Of a stretch of DNA of 64,000 nucleotides, positions 35,062-45,036 are shown in pieces. Source of the stretch: an uncultured Isosphaeraceae bacterium (GTDB lineage Bacteria > Planctomycetota > Planctomycetia > Isosphaerales > Isosphaeraceae); the NCBI GenBank assembly GCA_945957605.1, contig CAMFLR010000005.1:310001-374000 (forward strand), read 5' to 3'. The first letter of the stretch is position 1. Every line of letters begins with the position of its first letter. Both the position numbers and the translations under genes were made by a program. The notes beneath the pieces are model-generated. The model made no database searches, was not told the origin of the DNA, and saw only the letters and a list, made by a program, of their open reading frames with translations.

Positions 35062-37416
35062 TTATCCCACCGTCGAAAGCTCGTGCTCGCGTCCCGATCG
35101 CTCGATCACTGAATCGACGTCCAGAATCAATGCCACCCGCCCGTCACCCAGCACGCTCGCGCCCGAAAGGCACGGCACTGAACGATAGTTCGTTTCGAGC
35201 GATTTGAGCACAACTTCTTGCATGCCGATAAGTTGGTCAACCGCCAGGCCAATCGTCGTCTCGCCATTCTGCACGACGACAATTGTATGCTTCTCGCTCG
35301 ATTCGCCCAGCGCACCATTTTGACGTGCGGGATGTCCCTTGCCACCCCAGACGAAAACGTCATCCAGCCGGACGAGCGAAATGATCTTACCGCGGATGTC
35401 AGTCGTCTTCATCCCATGAACGCGGTAGACCTGCGCAGGACCAACCTCGACAATCTCGTCGACGTGATCCTGTGGTATCGCGTAAACCTCGTCGTAAATT
35501 TGCACGAGCAATACCGGCATGATCGCGAGCGTCAACGGCAGGCGGATCGAGAACGTCGTCCCCTTGCCCAGCTCGGTCCGGACATCGACAGTGCCATTGA
35601 GATTCTCGATCCGGCTCTTGACGATATCCATCCCCACGCCGCGGCCAGAAATGTCGGTGAGCTTTTCGGCCGTGCTGAGTCCTGGATGCCAGATGAAGTT
35701 CACAAGCTGACGTTCGGAAAGCCGGCGCGATTCTTCTTCGGAAATGAGCCCTGAGGCGACCGCCTTGACCCGCACACGCTCGGTGTCGATGCCACGACCA
35801 TCGTCGCGTACGGTGATCACGACCGAATTTCCGCGGTGCGACGCCGCCAGCCACACATTTCCCGAACGCGGCTTGCCGACCGCCTCGCGTGCCTCGGGAC
35901 CTTCGAGACCATGGTCGACCGAGTTCCGCACCATGTGAATGAGCGGATCGCCCAGCTCGTCGATCATCCGCTTGTCGAGCTCGGTTGCCTCGCCGTCGAT
36001 GTGGAGGTTCACCTCCTTGCCCGACGACACCTTCAGGTCGCGAATGACGCGATGGAACCGCTCGAATAGTGGCCCAATTGGCACCATTCGAGTTTCGAGC
36101 ACGCCCTTTTGAATACCGTCGGCCACTCGGCTGAGCTGGTGAATCACCTCGACCATCGACCCGACTCGCTCGCGCCCCTGGCGAATCAGGTCGAGCTCGG
36201 CGTGAATTTCGGCGAAATTCTCGCGAAGCCGCTTGAGTTGCGCAGTCAGCCGTTCGGTGCCCGACGCATCGGTGCCGGCGTAGCTTTCAAGACCTCGCGT
36301 TAGCTCGTCGATCCGGTCGCGTGCTTCGTTCGCAAGGGAGGGCGCATTCGACTCACGAAATAGCCCTTCAAGGTCCTTTGATATTTCAAAGAAACGCGAG
36401 CGGCTAATGACCAGCTCGCCCGCGAGATTCATCAAATTGTCGAGCCGATCGACATCGACACGCACCGTTTCTGCGACCTTCGGCTTGCGGGCCTCCGAAG
36501 GTCGAGCGGGTGGAGTCGGTGCAGCGGGCGCTGCAGCAACAACTGGTGCCACGACTGCAGGCGTGGCGACGTCAACACGTGGCGGTTCGGGGGGCGTAGG
36601 TTCGGTGACGACAGGCGCCGGTTCCGGCTCTGGTTCTGGCTCAGGTGCCGCGGCAGGCTCGGTTGGCGGTGGTGGCTCGAACGGAGTAACAATCGTCGCA
36701 GCCTCGACCATGGGAGACGCAGCCACCGGCTCCTGGATCGGCGGATTGATCGCCACGCTGAGCACGCCTTCGGCGTCGGCGAGGGCTCGAAGTTCTTCGT
36801 GTTCGAGATCGGTGTCGACCCAGATCGTGAAGGTTCGATCGGCTTCCAGGTCTTCGAGCCGGTCGGGGGGCGGTTGCGTCGAGAGTACGCGCAACTTGCT
36901 CGAAACCCGGTTCAGCACGAGCTTGGCCTTCATGTCGGGCCATTGCAGCGTCGGGCTGAATTCGATAACGATCCGCACCGCGTCCTTCATGTCCGGCTGG
37001 GCGACAGCGGCGGGCGCGGCGGTGGCAGCGCGTTCGAGATGCGCGATGACAGCCGTGTTCAGCCCTGAAAGATCGACCGACCCCTGCCCTTCGGACCGAA
37101 GCTGGCGGTGGTAATCACGCAACTCGTCGAGGCAGCGGAAGAAGAGGTCGAGCGCGGGGCGATCGAGCTGGCGCTGGCCGGAGCGGAGCAGATCGAAGAA
37201 GGTTTCGAGGTTGTGGGTGAGTTTTGACACCCCCTCGAGACCCATGACGGTTGATGATCCCTTGATGCTATGAACGATGCGGAACGCCTCGCGCAACGAG
37301 GCGTCGTCGGCCGGTTGCTGTTCCAGCCGCAGGAGCGCATCGTTGAGCGCACCGATCTGCTCCTCGGTTTCGTCGAGGTAAAACGGCAGCAGCTCGGTTA
37401 GGTCGAACCCCGACAT
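35062..37416 (-). CDS. cheA: CheA, chemotaxis histidine kinase (784 aa)
   Basis: The order is HPt domain (about 1-115, phospho-His49 in 'RIVHSIKGSS'), a second small domain (about 150-235, probably P2), a Pro/Glu-rich linker (about 240-310), dimerisation helices ('RLDNLMNLAGELVISRSRF'), HATPase domain ('HMVRNSVDHGLE', 'DDGRGID', 'GRGVGMDIV', 'GKGTTFSIRLP') and C-terminal CheW-like P5 domain. It autophosphorylates and passes phosphate to CheY and CheB. There is one HPt and no fused receiver. Confidence 0.96.
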   Translation of the reverse strand: MSGFDLTELLPFYLDETEEQIGALNDALLRLEQQPADDASLREAFRIVHSIKGSSTVMGLEGVSKLTHNLETFFDLLRSGQRQLDRPALDLFFRCLDELRDYHRQLRSEGQGSVDLSGLNTAVIAHLERAATAAPAAVAQPDMKDAVRIVIEFSPTLQWPDMKAKLVLNRVSSKLRVLSTQPPPDRLEDLEADRTFTIWVDTDLEHEELRALADAEGVLSVAINPPIQEPVAASPMVEAATIVTPFEPPPPTEPAAAPEPEPEPEPAPVVTEPTPPEPPRVDVATPAVVAPVVAAAPAAPTPPARPSEARKPKVAETVRVDVDRLDNLMNLAGELVISRSRFFEISKDLEGLFRESNAPSLANEARDRIDELTRGLESYAGTDASGTERLTAQLKRLRENFAEIHAELDLIRQGRERVGSMVEVIHQLSRVADGIQKGVLETRMVPIGPLFERFHRVIRDLKVSSGKEVNLHIDGEATELDKRMIDELGDPLIHMVRNSVDHGLEGPEAREAVGKPRSGNVWLAASHRGNSVVITVRDDGRGIDTERVRVKAVASGLISEEESRRLSERQLVNFIWHPGLSTAEKLTDISGRGVGMDIVKSRIENLNGTVDVRTELGKGTTFSIRLPLTLAIMPVLLVQIYDEVYAIPQDHVDEIVEVGPAQVYRVHGMKTTDIRGKIISLVRLDDVFVWGGKGHPARQNGALGESSEKHTIVVVQNGETTIGLAVDQLIGMQEVVLKSLETNYRSVPCLSGASVLGDGRVALILDVDSVIERSGREHELSTVG

Positions 37417-37466
37417 CGAACAACTCTCCCCGCCGGCAACGCGTCCGGCGCACAGGTCAGATCTGC

Positions 37467-38297
37467 TTACGCCGGCATCCGGTAGAGCCAGGGTTTCACT
37501 TTCTCAAGCGAGTCGAGCATCGTGAAAATTCCCTCGGTCGGCCCCACCACGAGATAACCGCCTTTCGCCAGTGACGCGATCAGATGCTTCACGGCGGTCT
37601 TCTTCGATTCAAGATCGAAGTAAATCAGCACATTCTTGATGAAAACGCAATCGAACGGTCCGTCGCGGGTAGGGGTCAGCAGGTTGTGCGGCTTGAATTT
37701 CACCGTCGCACGAACCTCGGGTTTCACTGTAAACGAGTCAGGATTCGCTGCACTATCGAACCATTTCTTGCGATCCTCAGCGCCGACTAACCGTAGATCG
37801 CGCGGGTCATATTTTCCATCGCGTGCGGTCTGAAGTGAGGCGGTGCTGAGGTCGGTTCCCTGCAGGGTAATATCCCAGCCGGCAAATGCCGCACGCTGGC
37901 CGGCAAGTTTGATCGCGAGCGAATAGGTTTCCTCGCCCGTGCTGCACGCTGCCGACCAGACTTTGAGCGTCTTCGGATGTTTTCGCAGCTTGTTTCTCTG
38001 GAGCATTTCCGGAAGAAACTCCCCGCCGAACCATTCGAAGTGATGAATGTCCCGGAAGAAATAGGTCTCGTGAGTTGTTACCTCATCGAGAAACTGCGGC
38101 ATTTCAGTTGCCGCACGTGGGCCGATGAGCAGTGCGTAATACTCGGAAAACCGGTTGATCCCCGTGGCTCGCAGCCTGCGCCGCAGACGATTGGTGATCA
38201 TCACGCGCTTGTTTGTGGGAATTCGCACGCCGGCAACCCGGTAAATCAGGGCGATAAACCGGTGAAAGTCTTCTTCCGAAAGCTCGGCCTCGTTCAT
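37467..38297 (-). CDS. cheR: CheR, chemoreceptor glutamate methyltransferase (276 aa)
   Basis: The N-terminal helical domain 'RFIALIYRVAGVRI...RLRRRLRATG' precedes the SAM-binding domain with 'VWSAACSTGEETYSLAI', 'GTDLSTASL' and 'DCVFIKNVLIYFD'. It methylates receptor glutamates. The ATG at 38297 has GAGG nine bases before it; an ATG at 38312 would add five residues. No TPR or PAS extension. The gene lies between mcp and cheA. Confidence 0.94.
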   Translation of the reverse strand: MNEAELSEEDFHRFIALIYRVAGVRIPTNKRVMITNRLRRRLRATGINRFSEYYALLIGPRAATEMPQFLDEVTTHETYFFRDIHHFEWFGGEFLPEMLQRNKLRKHPKTLKVWSAACSTGEETYSLAIKLAGQRAAFAGWDITLQGTDLSTASLQTARDGKYDPRDLRLVGAEDRKKWFDSAANPDSFTVKPEVRATVKFKPHNLLTPTRDGPFDCVFIKNVLIYFDLESKKTAVKHLIASLAKGGYLVVGPTEGIFTMLDSLEKVKPWLYRMPA

Positions 38298-38348
38298 CGT
38301 GGTTCGCCTCATCCGTGCGCGGAGGGGTGACCGATCTTTGACATCAGA

Positions 38349-40766
38349 TCAGACCTTGAACCCAGAAATCAATCCCTTGAGCGATGCTGCCTGTGCACCA
38401 AGCTCTTCCGCACTCGCCGACAGCTCTTCCGAGCTGGAGGCGTTCGTCTCGGTGAAGCTCGATACGTCTTGAATCGCCTTGCTCACCTCGGCCGCGGATG
38501 CCGATTGCTCCGAAGTTGCCCGGGCGATCTTGGCGATGCTCGCGGCCGTTTCTTCGACGCCCTGAACGATCTTCACGAGCGATTCGCCCGCACGTTCCGA
38601 GAGCGTGGCACCGTCGGCGACGCGCTGAGTCGACGCCTTGATGAGCGCGGTGATTTCCTTTGCGGCCGCTCTCGACCGCTCGGCCAGCTTGCGAACTTCA
38701 TCGGCGACAACCGCGAATCCGAGACCGTGTTCGCCGGCGCGGGCCGCTTCGATCGCCGCGTTGAGAGCGAGCAAATTCGTCTGGCTGGCGATTTCGCTAA
38801 TCACCTGAATGATGTCGCTGACCTGCTCGCTCGACTTCTTGATGAGGACCATCGCCTCGATCGCCTGATCGACCGACTCGCCCCCCTGCTTCGCCAGGTG
38901 TGACGTCCGTTCGGCCAGCTCACGCGCCGAGCTTGCGTTCTGGTTGATCTCGAGAATCGCCTTGCTGAGCTGATCGACCGAGGCCGACATTTCTTCGACC
39001 GTCGCAGCCTGATTCTGCGAGCTTTCGCTGAGGTAAACCGCGCTTTCAGCGACCACGCGGGACCCTTCGGCGAACTGGCTGGCCGATTCGATCACCTGGC
39101 CGATGATCTTCTTGAGATCGGCGATCATTTCGTCGAGCGCCAAGCCAAGCAACCCCATGTCGTCGTTGCCGGTGAAGCCGATTTGCACGGTGAGATCGCC
39201 GGCGGCGGCCGACCGGGCGACTTTCATCACCTGGTTCACCTTCGCTTCGAGGTCGCGCTTGCCGATCTCGATCTTGATCTGCTGCTCCACGCGTTCCATC
39301 GCGTTCGAGACGAGGCGTCCCAGATTGCGGAGGTTTTCCTTGCGGCTATCAGAGAAGTCGAGCTTCTTATCGCTCACGAACTCGAGCACTGCTTCGGTTC
39401 GGCCCGCGAGCGTGACGGGAATCCAGAAGGCGCTTGCCAGGCCGGCGCGTCGAGCGGCCGACACGCTGTGGAATCCGCGGGCTTCGAGCACGTCGCTCGC
39501 GACAATCGCCTCACGCGTCCGCCAGCACTCGCCCGGCGTCCCTTCACCCTCACGGAACGAGCGATCGGCCAGCGAGCGGCGGTAATCCTCGTCGACACTT
39601 CCCGAATCGACACCGAAACGGAGTTGCCTGCCCTCTTCGTCCACCTCCCAGGTGGTGGCATAAGAAACGCCGTAAGCCTCGCGAATGGCCGAAAGGGCTG
39701 CGACTTCGACATCGCGCTTGGTCGTCGCGCGGCTCAGCGACATCAGCAGGCCGTTGACAGCGCCGGTATCGGCGGCGAGTTCTTCTTCGCGCTTCTTGGC
39801 CTCGAATTTCTCAGTAACCACCGACCACGTGAGCATCGGCCCGATATAATGACCGGCTGAATCGGTGATCGGGCTGACGAGCAGGTCGAGGTATTCGGGG
39901 CCGAGGCGGATGACTGCCTGGTGCGGCAAATTCTTGGGATCGGCGAGCAACTTGCGCTGGCGTTCGGGCGTTTTGTGGAAGACGTCGATCGTATGGCCGA
40001 GCATTTGCTCGACGCGAATCGGTAAATACTCCTGCAAGCGTTTGAGCGTGCGGATCGATGTCTGATTCATGTACTTGATGATCAGATCGGTGTCCGTGTA
40101 CATGATGTTCACGGGCGCATTTTCGATCATTTGCACCGTGCGGGCCATCTCTTCGGCATCCGCCACCTTGGCAATTTTGTCGGAAGCGAGGCCGGCAATC
40201 GTCTTGAGTGCTTCAAGCCGCGCGGGGCTCGGGTGTACGAGCGATGTCGAGAAGAAATCCATCGTGCCCAGCATTTCGCTGCCGCGGAAAATCGGCATGC
40301 AAACGCCCGATCGCACACCGGCCTTGCGCGCTGTCGGGGCCCGGCTGCAATCGCTGAGATCGGCGATATTGGGTACGAATACGAGGTCGCGCGCCCGCCA
40401 GGCCCGGCCGTTCAGCCCTTCCCCTTCGCGGAACTTGGCAGACCGCGTCACGCGCTGAAACTCGTCGTCGACCGTGCCTGACTCGAGCGAAAACACGAGC
40501 GCGTTCGCGCTAGCGTCCACAACCCAGTATGAGCCATAAACCCAGCCAAATGTCTTGCGGACGACGTCGAGCGTGCCGCGAATGATCTCGGCGACGGAAT
40601 TCGCCCGCATGATCGACTGAACGGTCTCGACCAAGGCCTTGGTGTTTTCCTCGGCTTCGTTGGGCGACGAACTCACCGGCGCCTCGGCGGAGTCGGCATG
40701 AACGGTCGAATCAACCTGCTCGTCAAGGAAGGATGAAGATCGCTTCCGCTTCTTAAGAGGCTTCAT
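38349..40766 (-). CDS. Soluble methyl-accepting chemotaxis protein with two GAF domains and a PAS-like domain (805 aa)
   Basis: There is no membrane segment. Order: GAF (about 45-205), PAS-like segment (about 210-330, '[23 protein letters not shown]'), second GAF (about 335-500), a HAMP-like helix pair ('[17 protein letters not shown]'), then the MCP signalling domain with the hairpin tip '[20 protein letters not shown]' and '[13 protein letters not shown]'. The protein should sense an intracellular signal and control CheA. The two GAF domains share unusual wording ('FREGEG...WRxRD/E'), pointing to an internal duplication. The family resembles GAF/PAS-type soluble receptors. Confidence 0.94.
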   Translation of the reverse strand: MKPLKKRKRSSSFLDEQVDSTVHADSAEAPVSSSPNEAEENTKALVETVQSIMRANSVAEIIRGTLDVVRKTFGWVYGSYWVVDASANALVFSLESGTVDDEFQRVTRSAKFREGEGLNGRAWRARDLVFVPNIADLSDCSRAPTARKAGVRSGVCMPIFRGSEMLGTMDFFSTSLVHPSPARLEALKTIAGLASDKIAKVADAEEMARTVQMIENAPVNIMYTDTDLIIKYMNQTSIRTLKRLQEYLPIRVEQMLGHTIDVFHKTPERQRKLLADPKNLPHQAVIRLGPEYLDLLVSPITDSAGHYIGPMLTWSVVTEKFEAKKREEELAADTGAVNGLLMSLSRATTKRDVEVAALSAIREAYGVSYATTWEVDEEGRQLRFGVDSGSVDEDYRRSLADRSFREGEGTPGECWRTREAIVASDVLEARGFHSVSAARRAGLASAFWIPVTLAGRTEAVLEFVSDKKLDFSDSRKENLRNLGRLVSNAMERVEQQIKIEIGKRDLEAKVNQVMKVARSAAAGDLTVQIGFTGNDDMGLLGLALDEMIADLKKIIGQVIESASQFAEGSRVVAESAVYLSESSQNQAATVEEMSASVDQLSKAILEINQNASSARELAERTSHLAKQGGESVDQAIEAMVLIKKSSEQVSDIIQVISEIASQTNLLALNAAIEAARAGEHGLGFAVVADEVRKLAERSRAAAKEITALIKASTQRVADGATLSERAGESLVKIVQGVEETAASIAKIARATSEQSASAAEVSKAIQDVSSFTETNASSSEELSASAEELGAQAASLKGLISGFKV

Positions 40767-40830
40767 TGCGGGCTCGTCCCTTAGTTGGCTAGCGTCTTGG
40801 GTGCGTTGACGGGCTGGGGATGTGTCGGTA

Positions 40831-41340
40831 TCAAACCGCGGCCGTTGCGGCCTGAATCTCGTCGTTGTCGAACAGTTTTTCGATATCGAGGATGATGAGT
40901 ATGCGATCCTCGAGCTTGGTCAGTCCCGAAATGTATTGGCGTGCCATCGCACGAACCGAAATCGGCACCGGCTGAATCTCTTCGGTATTGATGCGCATCA
41001 CCTGAGTGACGGCGTCGACGATGCAGCCGAAGGTGCGGTCGTGCAGGTTGACGACGATCGTCCGCGTCTCGTCGTCAAACTCACGCGGGGCGAGCCCGAA
41101 CCGCTTTCGGAGATGGATGATCGGGATGACCGATCCGCGAAGGTTGATAAGACCTTCAATATAGTCAGGTGCTTCAGGAAGCCGAGTGATCGGCTTCATC
41201 AGGATGATTTCCTGGATCTTGGTTATGGCGATTGCGTAGTCCTCTTCATCGAGGCGAAATCCCACAAGCTGGATGACGGAATGGTCGCCCCTGCGCGGGT
41301 CGCGCTGCGACGTCTCCGGCGATCGGAATTCTTGAACCAT
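40831..41340 (-). CDS. cheW: CheW, chemotaxis coupling protein (169 aa)
   Basis: This is a single CheW domain: '[21 protein letters not shown]', '[24 protein letters not shown]', '[22 protein letters not shown]'. It links the receptor to CheA. First gene of the che operon, with GGAG before the ATG. It lies 64 bases upstream of the mcp gene. Confidence 0.94.
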   Translation of the reverse strand: MVQEFRSPETSQRDPRRGDHSVIQLVGFRLDEEDYAIAITKIQEIILMKPITRLPEAPDYIEGLINLRGSVIPIIHLRKRFGLAPREFDDETRTIVVNLHDRTFGCIVDAVTQVMRINTEEIQPVPISVRAMARQYISGLTKLEDRILIILDIEKLFDNDEIQAATAAV

Positions 41341-41399
41341 CGTCGTCGGATCTCCCGACCAGGTCTTTCAAGCCAGGCCGCAACCTCGCAGAATCCGGA

Positions 41400-41450
41400 T
41401 AAACCGGACGATTTACTCTAAATTACCTAGTTTCCCAAATATAACACAAG
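41400..41450 (-). promoter_or_regulatory. AT-rich promoter candidate of the che operon
   Basis: On the minus strand TTGTGT, an 18-base spacer and TAATTT give a weak sigma70-type match, in the only AT-rich patch of the 252-bp divergent gap (41341-41592). Confidence 0.35.
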
Positions 41451-41592
41451 TTTCCAGAGAAAACTGGATGAGGGTCATGAGATTTGTCTGACAGTTGGCC
41501 GGATGGGCATTGTCTCCTAACGCCCGTCCTTTTTGTTAAACTTTTCTGCGACGGCCGCCTCTCCTCTCCCATCCTATTCGAGGTTCAGGCTC

Positions 41593-42747
41593 ATGCGAGC
41601 GTTGTGTCTCTTCGCGCTGACGATCTGTCTGGGCGGCACGGCCGCGCTCGGTGTCGAGCCATTCTCGAAAGGTCTTCCCCGCACGCCCAATTACTTCCCC
41701 GTCGCGGTCTGGCTTCAGGACACAGCCAACGCCGAGCGCTATCGCGCAATTGGGATCAACCTCTATGTCGGTCTCTGGCGCGGGCCGACCGAGGAACAAC
41801 TCGACGCACTCGACAAGGCCGGAATGCGCTTGATTTGCGGTCAGAACGCGCGATCGCTTCGATTTATCGATCGCTCGACGATCGTCGGCTGGATGCACGG
41901 CGACGAACCAGATAACGCGCAGTCTCTTCCGGGCGGCAAGGGCTACGGACCGCCGATTTCCGCTGAGACGATCATCAAAGGGTATGAATCGATCCGAAAA
42001 GCCGACCCGAACAGGCCAGTGATTCTCAACCTCGGCCAGGGAGTCGCCTGGGATGGCTGGTTCGGTCGTGGCGTGCGGACGAATCATCCTGAAGACTATC
42101 CGCAATACATCAAAGGATGTGACATCGTTTCGTTCGACATCTACCCCGCCGTGCATGACCACAAAGACATCGCCGGCAAGCTCTGGTACGTACCCAAGGG
42201 TGTCGCCAGGTTGAAGGAATGGTCGCACAACGAGAAGCCGGTTTGGAGTTGCATCGAGACGACGCGCATCAGCAACCCGAGCGTCAAGCCGTCGCCTGCG
42301 CAGGTGCGATCGGAAGTTTGGATGGCGCTGATTGAAGGTGCGCAGGGCATCATCTACTTCGCGCACGAGTTCAAGCCGAAATTCATCGAGGCCGGTTTGC
42401 TCGCCGACAAGGAAATTGCACAGGCCGTTGGTGCGATCAATCGGCGAATCCACGAGCTTGCACCCGTTTTGAATAGCCCGACCATCAAGAATGGCCCCGA
42501 AGTGAAGTCGTCGAACGCGAACGTGCCGATCAAGATGATGATGAAGCAGCACGATGGCAAGACATACCTTTTTGTCGCCGCGATGCGTGAAGGTGAGACG
42601 AACGCGAGTTTCACGCTGCCGAATTTCGGTAATGCGCGGATCGAGGTGCTCGACGAGAATCGACAGATTGACGTGAAAAATGGCCAGTGGGCCGACCGTT
42701 TCGTCGACTATGGCGTTCATCTTTATCGCATCGAAAAGCAGCCCTGA
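41593..42747 (+). CDS. Secreted TIM-barrel protein, glycoside-hydrolase-like (384 aa)
   Basis: The signal peptide is MRALCLFALTICLGGTAALG. The body looks like a (beta/alpha)8 barrel: 'YRAIGINLYVGLWRG', 'GWMHGDEPDN', 'RPVILNLGQG', 'CDIVSFDIYP', 'KPVWSCIETTRI', 'EVWMALIEGAQGIIYFAHEF'. Acidic residues in 'DEPD' and 'CIETT' sit where GH catalytic residues are found, but I cannot name a GH family. A C-terminal beta domain ('YLFVAAMREGETNASFTLP') follows. First gene of a four-gene operon with GAGG before each ATG or similar. Confidence 0.78.
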   Translation: MRALCLFALTICLGGTAALGVEPFSKGLPRTPNYFPVAVWLQDTANAERYRAIGINLYVGLWRGPTEEQLDALDKAGMRLICGQNARSLRFIDRSTIVGWMHGDEPDNAQSLPGGKGYGPPISAETIIKGYESIRKADPNRPVILNLGQGVAWDGWFGRGVRTNHPEDYPQYIKGCDIVSFDIYPAVHDHKDIAGKLWYVPKGVARLKEWSHNEKPVWSCIETTRISNPSVKPSPAQVRSEVWMALIEGAQGIIYFAHEFKPKFIEAGLLADKEIAQAVGAINRRIHELAPVLNSPTIKNGPEVKSSNANVPIKMMMKQHDGKTYLFVAAMREGETNASFTLPNFGNARIEVLDENRQIDVKNGQWADRFVDYGVHLYRIEKQP

Positions 42748-42772
42748 TTTTCAAACACGCGAGGAGTTTCTG

Positions 42773-43645
42773 ATGCTTGTATGCAAGAAGACCCTCCCGA
42801 TCCTGCTTCTGATGGGTGTGGTGTTGTTTCTGATGGGAGCCCGCTTCGCCGCGCCGCAGGTCATCGAGGCGGAGGCGTTTCGGCTCAAGGATAAAGAGGG
42901 CAGAGTTCGCGCGAGCTTCGAGCTGAGCGACGACGGCACGCCATCGTTGAAACTCTTTGATGCGGGAGGGCGGCGACAGTTCGGGGTGTTCCTTCAAGCC
43001 AACGGAAATCCTACTCTTGAGATGGGCTACCGCCACGCCAGTACACGGCTCACAATGACTACGGATGCCGTCGGTGGCACAGGCTTAGTTGTGAATGATG
43101 CGAACGGCAATCGTCGGTTGGCGATCGGAGTCGCTGAAGACCCGCAGGCACGCCCCTTCGTTATGCTCTTCCATGATTCGCATCCCCGGCTTGTGATGGG
43201 ACTTGATAATCGGGGAATGCCCGAGATGAGCTTCAGAGCATCCGATGACACAAGCCGGCTTCTACTCGTCGGAAGCGATGACGATCCAAAGATTGGATTC
43301 TTGGACGCAAAACGTCGGGGACGTATGTCTCTGGGTTTGAATCCCGATGATCAGCAGCCATTTATTATGATGTCGGGAAAGCAAAAGGAAGATGTCGTTT
43401 TCCTTGACATGAAAGATAGCCCGATTCTGTTCTCCATATTCGGGCAAGATAAGAGCGGAAACATCAAGCTCTTTCTCTCGCCGACCGACATCACAGCGCA
43501 ATTCAATGGAGCCGACAAAACGCGAAAACTGGAAGGCAAGGTCCAAGTCAATGGCCCGAACTTACTCCAGATCAAGCGCAACGGAAAAGAAGTCTTTAAA
43601 TCGGACGAGATCAAACCGTCTATTCCTGTCGAAAAGCAGCCCTGA
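42773..43645 (+). CDS. Membrane-anchored beta-repeat protein of unknown function (290 aa)
   Basis: An N-terminal membrane helix (about 7-27, 'LPILLLMGVVLFLMGARF') is followed by repeated strand units such as 'EAFRLKDKEGRVRASFEL', 'GLVVNDANGNRRLAIGV', 'RLLLVGSDDDPKIGFLD', 'RGRMSLGLNPDDQQPFI'. This 'residue-x-DxxGxxR(A/L)xLG' repeat is seen in widespread uncharacterised bacterial proteins and suggests a beta-solenoid. No catalytic residues are apparent. GAGGAG precedes the ATG. Base composition is somewhat less GC-rich than the neighbours. It lies 25 bases after the TIM-barrel gene. Confidence 0.75.
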   Translation: MLVCKKTLPILLLMGVVLFLMGARFAAPQVIEAEAFRLKDKEGRVRASFELSDDGTPSLKLFDAGGRRQFGVFLQANGNPTLEMGYRHASTRLTMTTDAVGGTGLVVNDANGNRRLAIGVAEDPQARPFVMLFHDSHPRLVMGLDNRGMPEMSFRASDDTSRLLLVGSDDDPKIGFLDAKRRGRMSLGLNPDDQQPFIMMSGKQKEDVVFLDMKDSPILFSIFGQDKSGNIKLFLSPTDITAQFNGADKTRKLEGKVQVNGPNLLQIKRNGKEVFKSDEIKPSIPVEKQP

Positions 43646-43668
43646 TCATCCCAGCCAAGAGGTTTCTC

Positions 43669-45018
43669 ATGCGAGACTGGTCAAGGCGCGAAGTATTGGG
43701 GCTCTCGGTTCTGGCACTTGGCTTGAACGCAAGCGCTGCGACCGCGCAAGATCTCGGCGCGAGGCCGGCGAAGGCGACGGGCGTTGAGGTAATTAACCCC
43801 CGCGCTCGCGTGCCGTTGAGCTTCATTATCGATGACTCAACATGTCTCGTGAACCTGGCGCACTTTTGCATCCCGCAGTTCGCCGAGGTTTTTCCGACAC
43901 AATATCGCCAGCACTGGAAAACCCTGCCACGCGAGATTCCCGACGCCTTTGTACGCAAGTTCGGCGAGTGGTGCCACGAGCGCGGGATCAAGGGAAAATA
44001 CAGCGTCATCCCCTACCCTGCGTGCGTCGGCTGGCTCGATCGCGACTTGCCCGGATGGTCGCGCAAGGAGTTACGGCAAAGCCTCGAACTCGTGCGCACG
44101 CTGATGATGCCCGACTGGGATATTCATCCCGAAATGGTGAGCCACACCTGGGCGATCGACACCAAAACTGGCCGGCCGTACCCCGAACGCACCGAACGAT
44201 TCATGGAGAACTGGGGCTTTAGCGTTGGGAAGTCGCCGGACGAAATGGCCAATTACCTCGCGTTCGCACTGCGGATTCTCAAGAACGCCGGCCTCAGGTG
44301 CGAAGGTGTCACCACACCCGGCGGGTTCGGCAGCCGCTCGCGTCCATCGTTGGCGCAAGGTACGCTCGATGCGTGCCGCGACGTCTTTCAGGCGGAAATT
44401 CCGCATTACTTCCGCGACCTTTACACCGACGATCGTAGCGTCGCGCCGATCGTGCAGCTTGCTTCGGGCCTTGATGGTTCCGACCCGCGTTGTGTGGTCT
44501 CAATCATTGGCTGCACCGGCGACTGGTTCGGCGGCTGGGACGGTTTGACGCCGGGAAATGTCGACCTGCTTATCACCGCAGACGGCAAGGGCGGACGGCT
44601 ACCGCAGGTGATTGCCCGAGGCGAGCCGGCGATCATGGTTTGCCACTGGCCGGGGATTTATTACAACGGCGAGGAAATTGGCTTCAACATCTTCAAGGAA
44701 ACGGTGCAACGCGTTCATGCGCACTTTGATATGGTCGTCTGGATGAAACTGAGCGAAATCGCCCGTTACTGGGCGGCACGCGAGTTGACGGCGATGAATC
44801 GCGTGAACGATGGCGTGCAATTTGTCGCCCCCTTCGCCTGCCCCGGTTTCACAATTCGGCTCAAATCGACGTCCAACGTCGCGCCACGATTCGAAGCGGC
44901 GACGCTTACCGAATCAAAAAGCCTGGCGACTCTCACACCCGGAAGTTGGCATAGAAAAGGCGACGAACTGACAGTTTGCTTCGACCTGCCCAAAGGCCGA
45001 TCGACACTTCACGTCTAA
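43669..45018 (+). CDS. Tat-exported polysaccharide-deacetylase-like protein (449 aa)
   Basis: The Tat signal is 'WSRREVLGLSVLALGLNASA'. The body has 'VPLSFIIDDSTCLVNLAHF' near residue 50, like the first metal-binding Asp pair of the NodB/deacetylase barrel, then 'GIKGKYSVIPYPACVGWL', 'MVSHTWAID' and 'GEPAIMVCHWPG'. Planctomycetes have many such proteins annotated as hypothetical; a carbohydrate deacetylase or barrel hydrolase is plausible but not shown. It is 23 bases after the previous gene with GAGG before ATG. Confidence 0.7.
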   Translation: MRDWSRREVLGLSVLALGLNASAATAQDLGARPAKATGVEVINPRARVPLSFIIDDSTCLVNLAHFCIPQFAEVFPTQYRQHWKTLPREIPDAFVRKFGEWCHERGIKGKYSVIPYPACVGWLDRDLPGWSRKELRQSLELVRTLMMPDWDIHPEMVSHTWAIDTKTGRPYPERTERFMENWGFSVGKSPDEMANYLAFALRILKNAGLRCEGVTTPGGFGSRSRPSLAQGTLDACRDVFQAEIPHYFRDLYTDDRSVAPIVQLASGLDGSDPRCVVSIIGCTGDWFGGWDGLTPGNVDLLITADGKGGRLPQVIARGEPAIMVCHWPGIYYNGEEIGFNIFKETVQRVHAHFDMVVWMKLSEIARYWAARELTAMNRVNDGVQFVAPFACPGFTIRLKSTSNVAPRFEAATLTESKSLATLTPGSWHRKGDELTVCFDLPKGRSTLHV

Positions 45019-45036
45019 TTCAACAGGAACTCGCTC

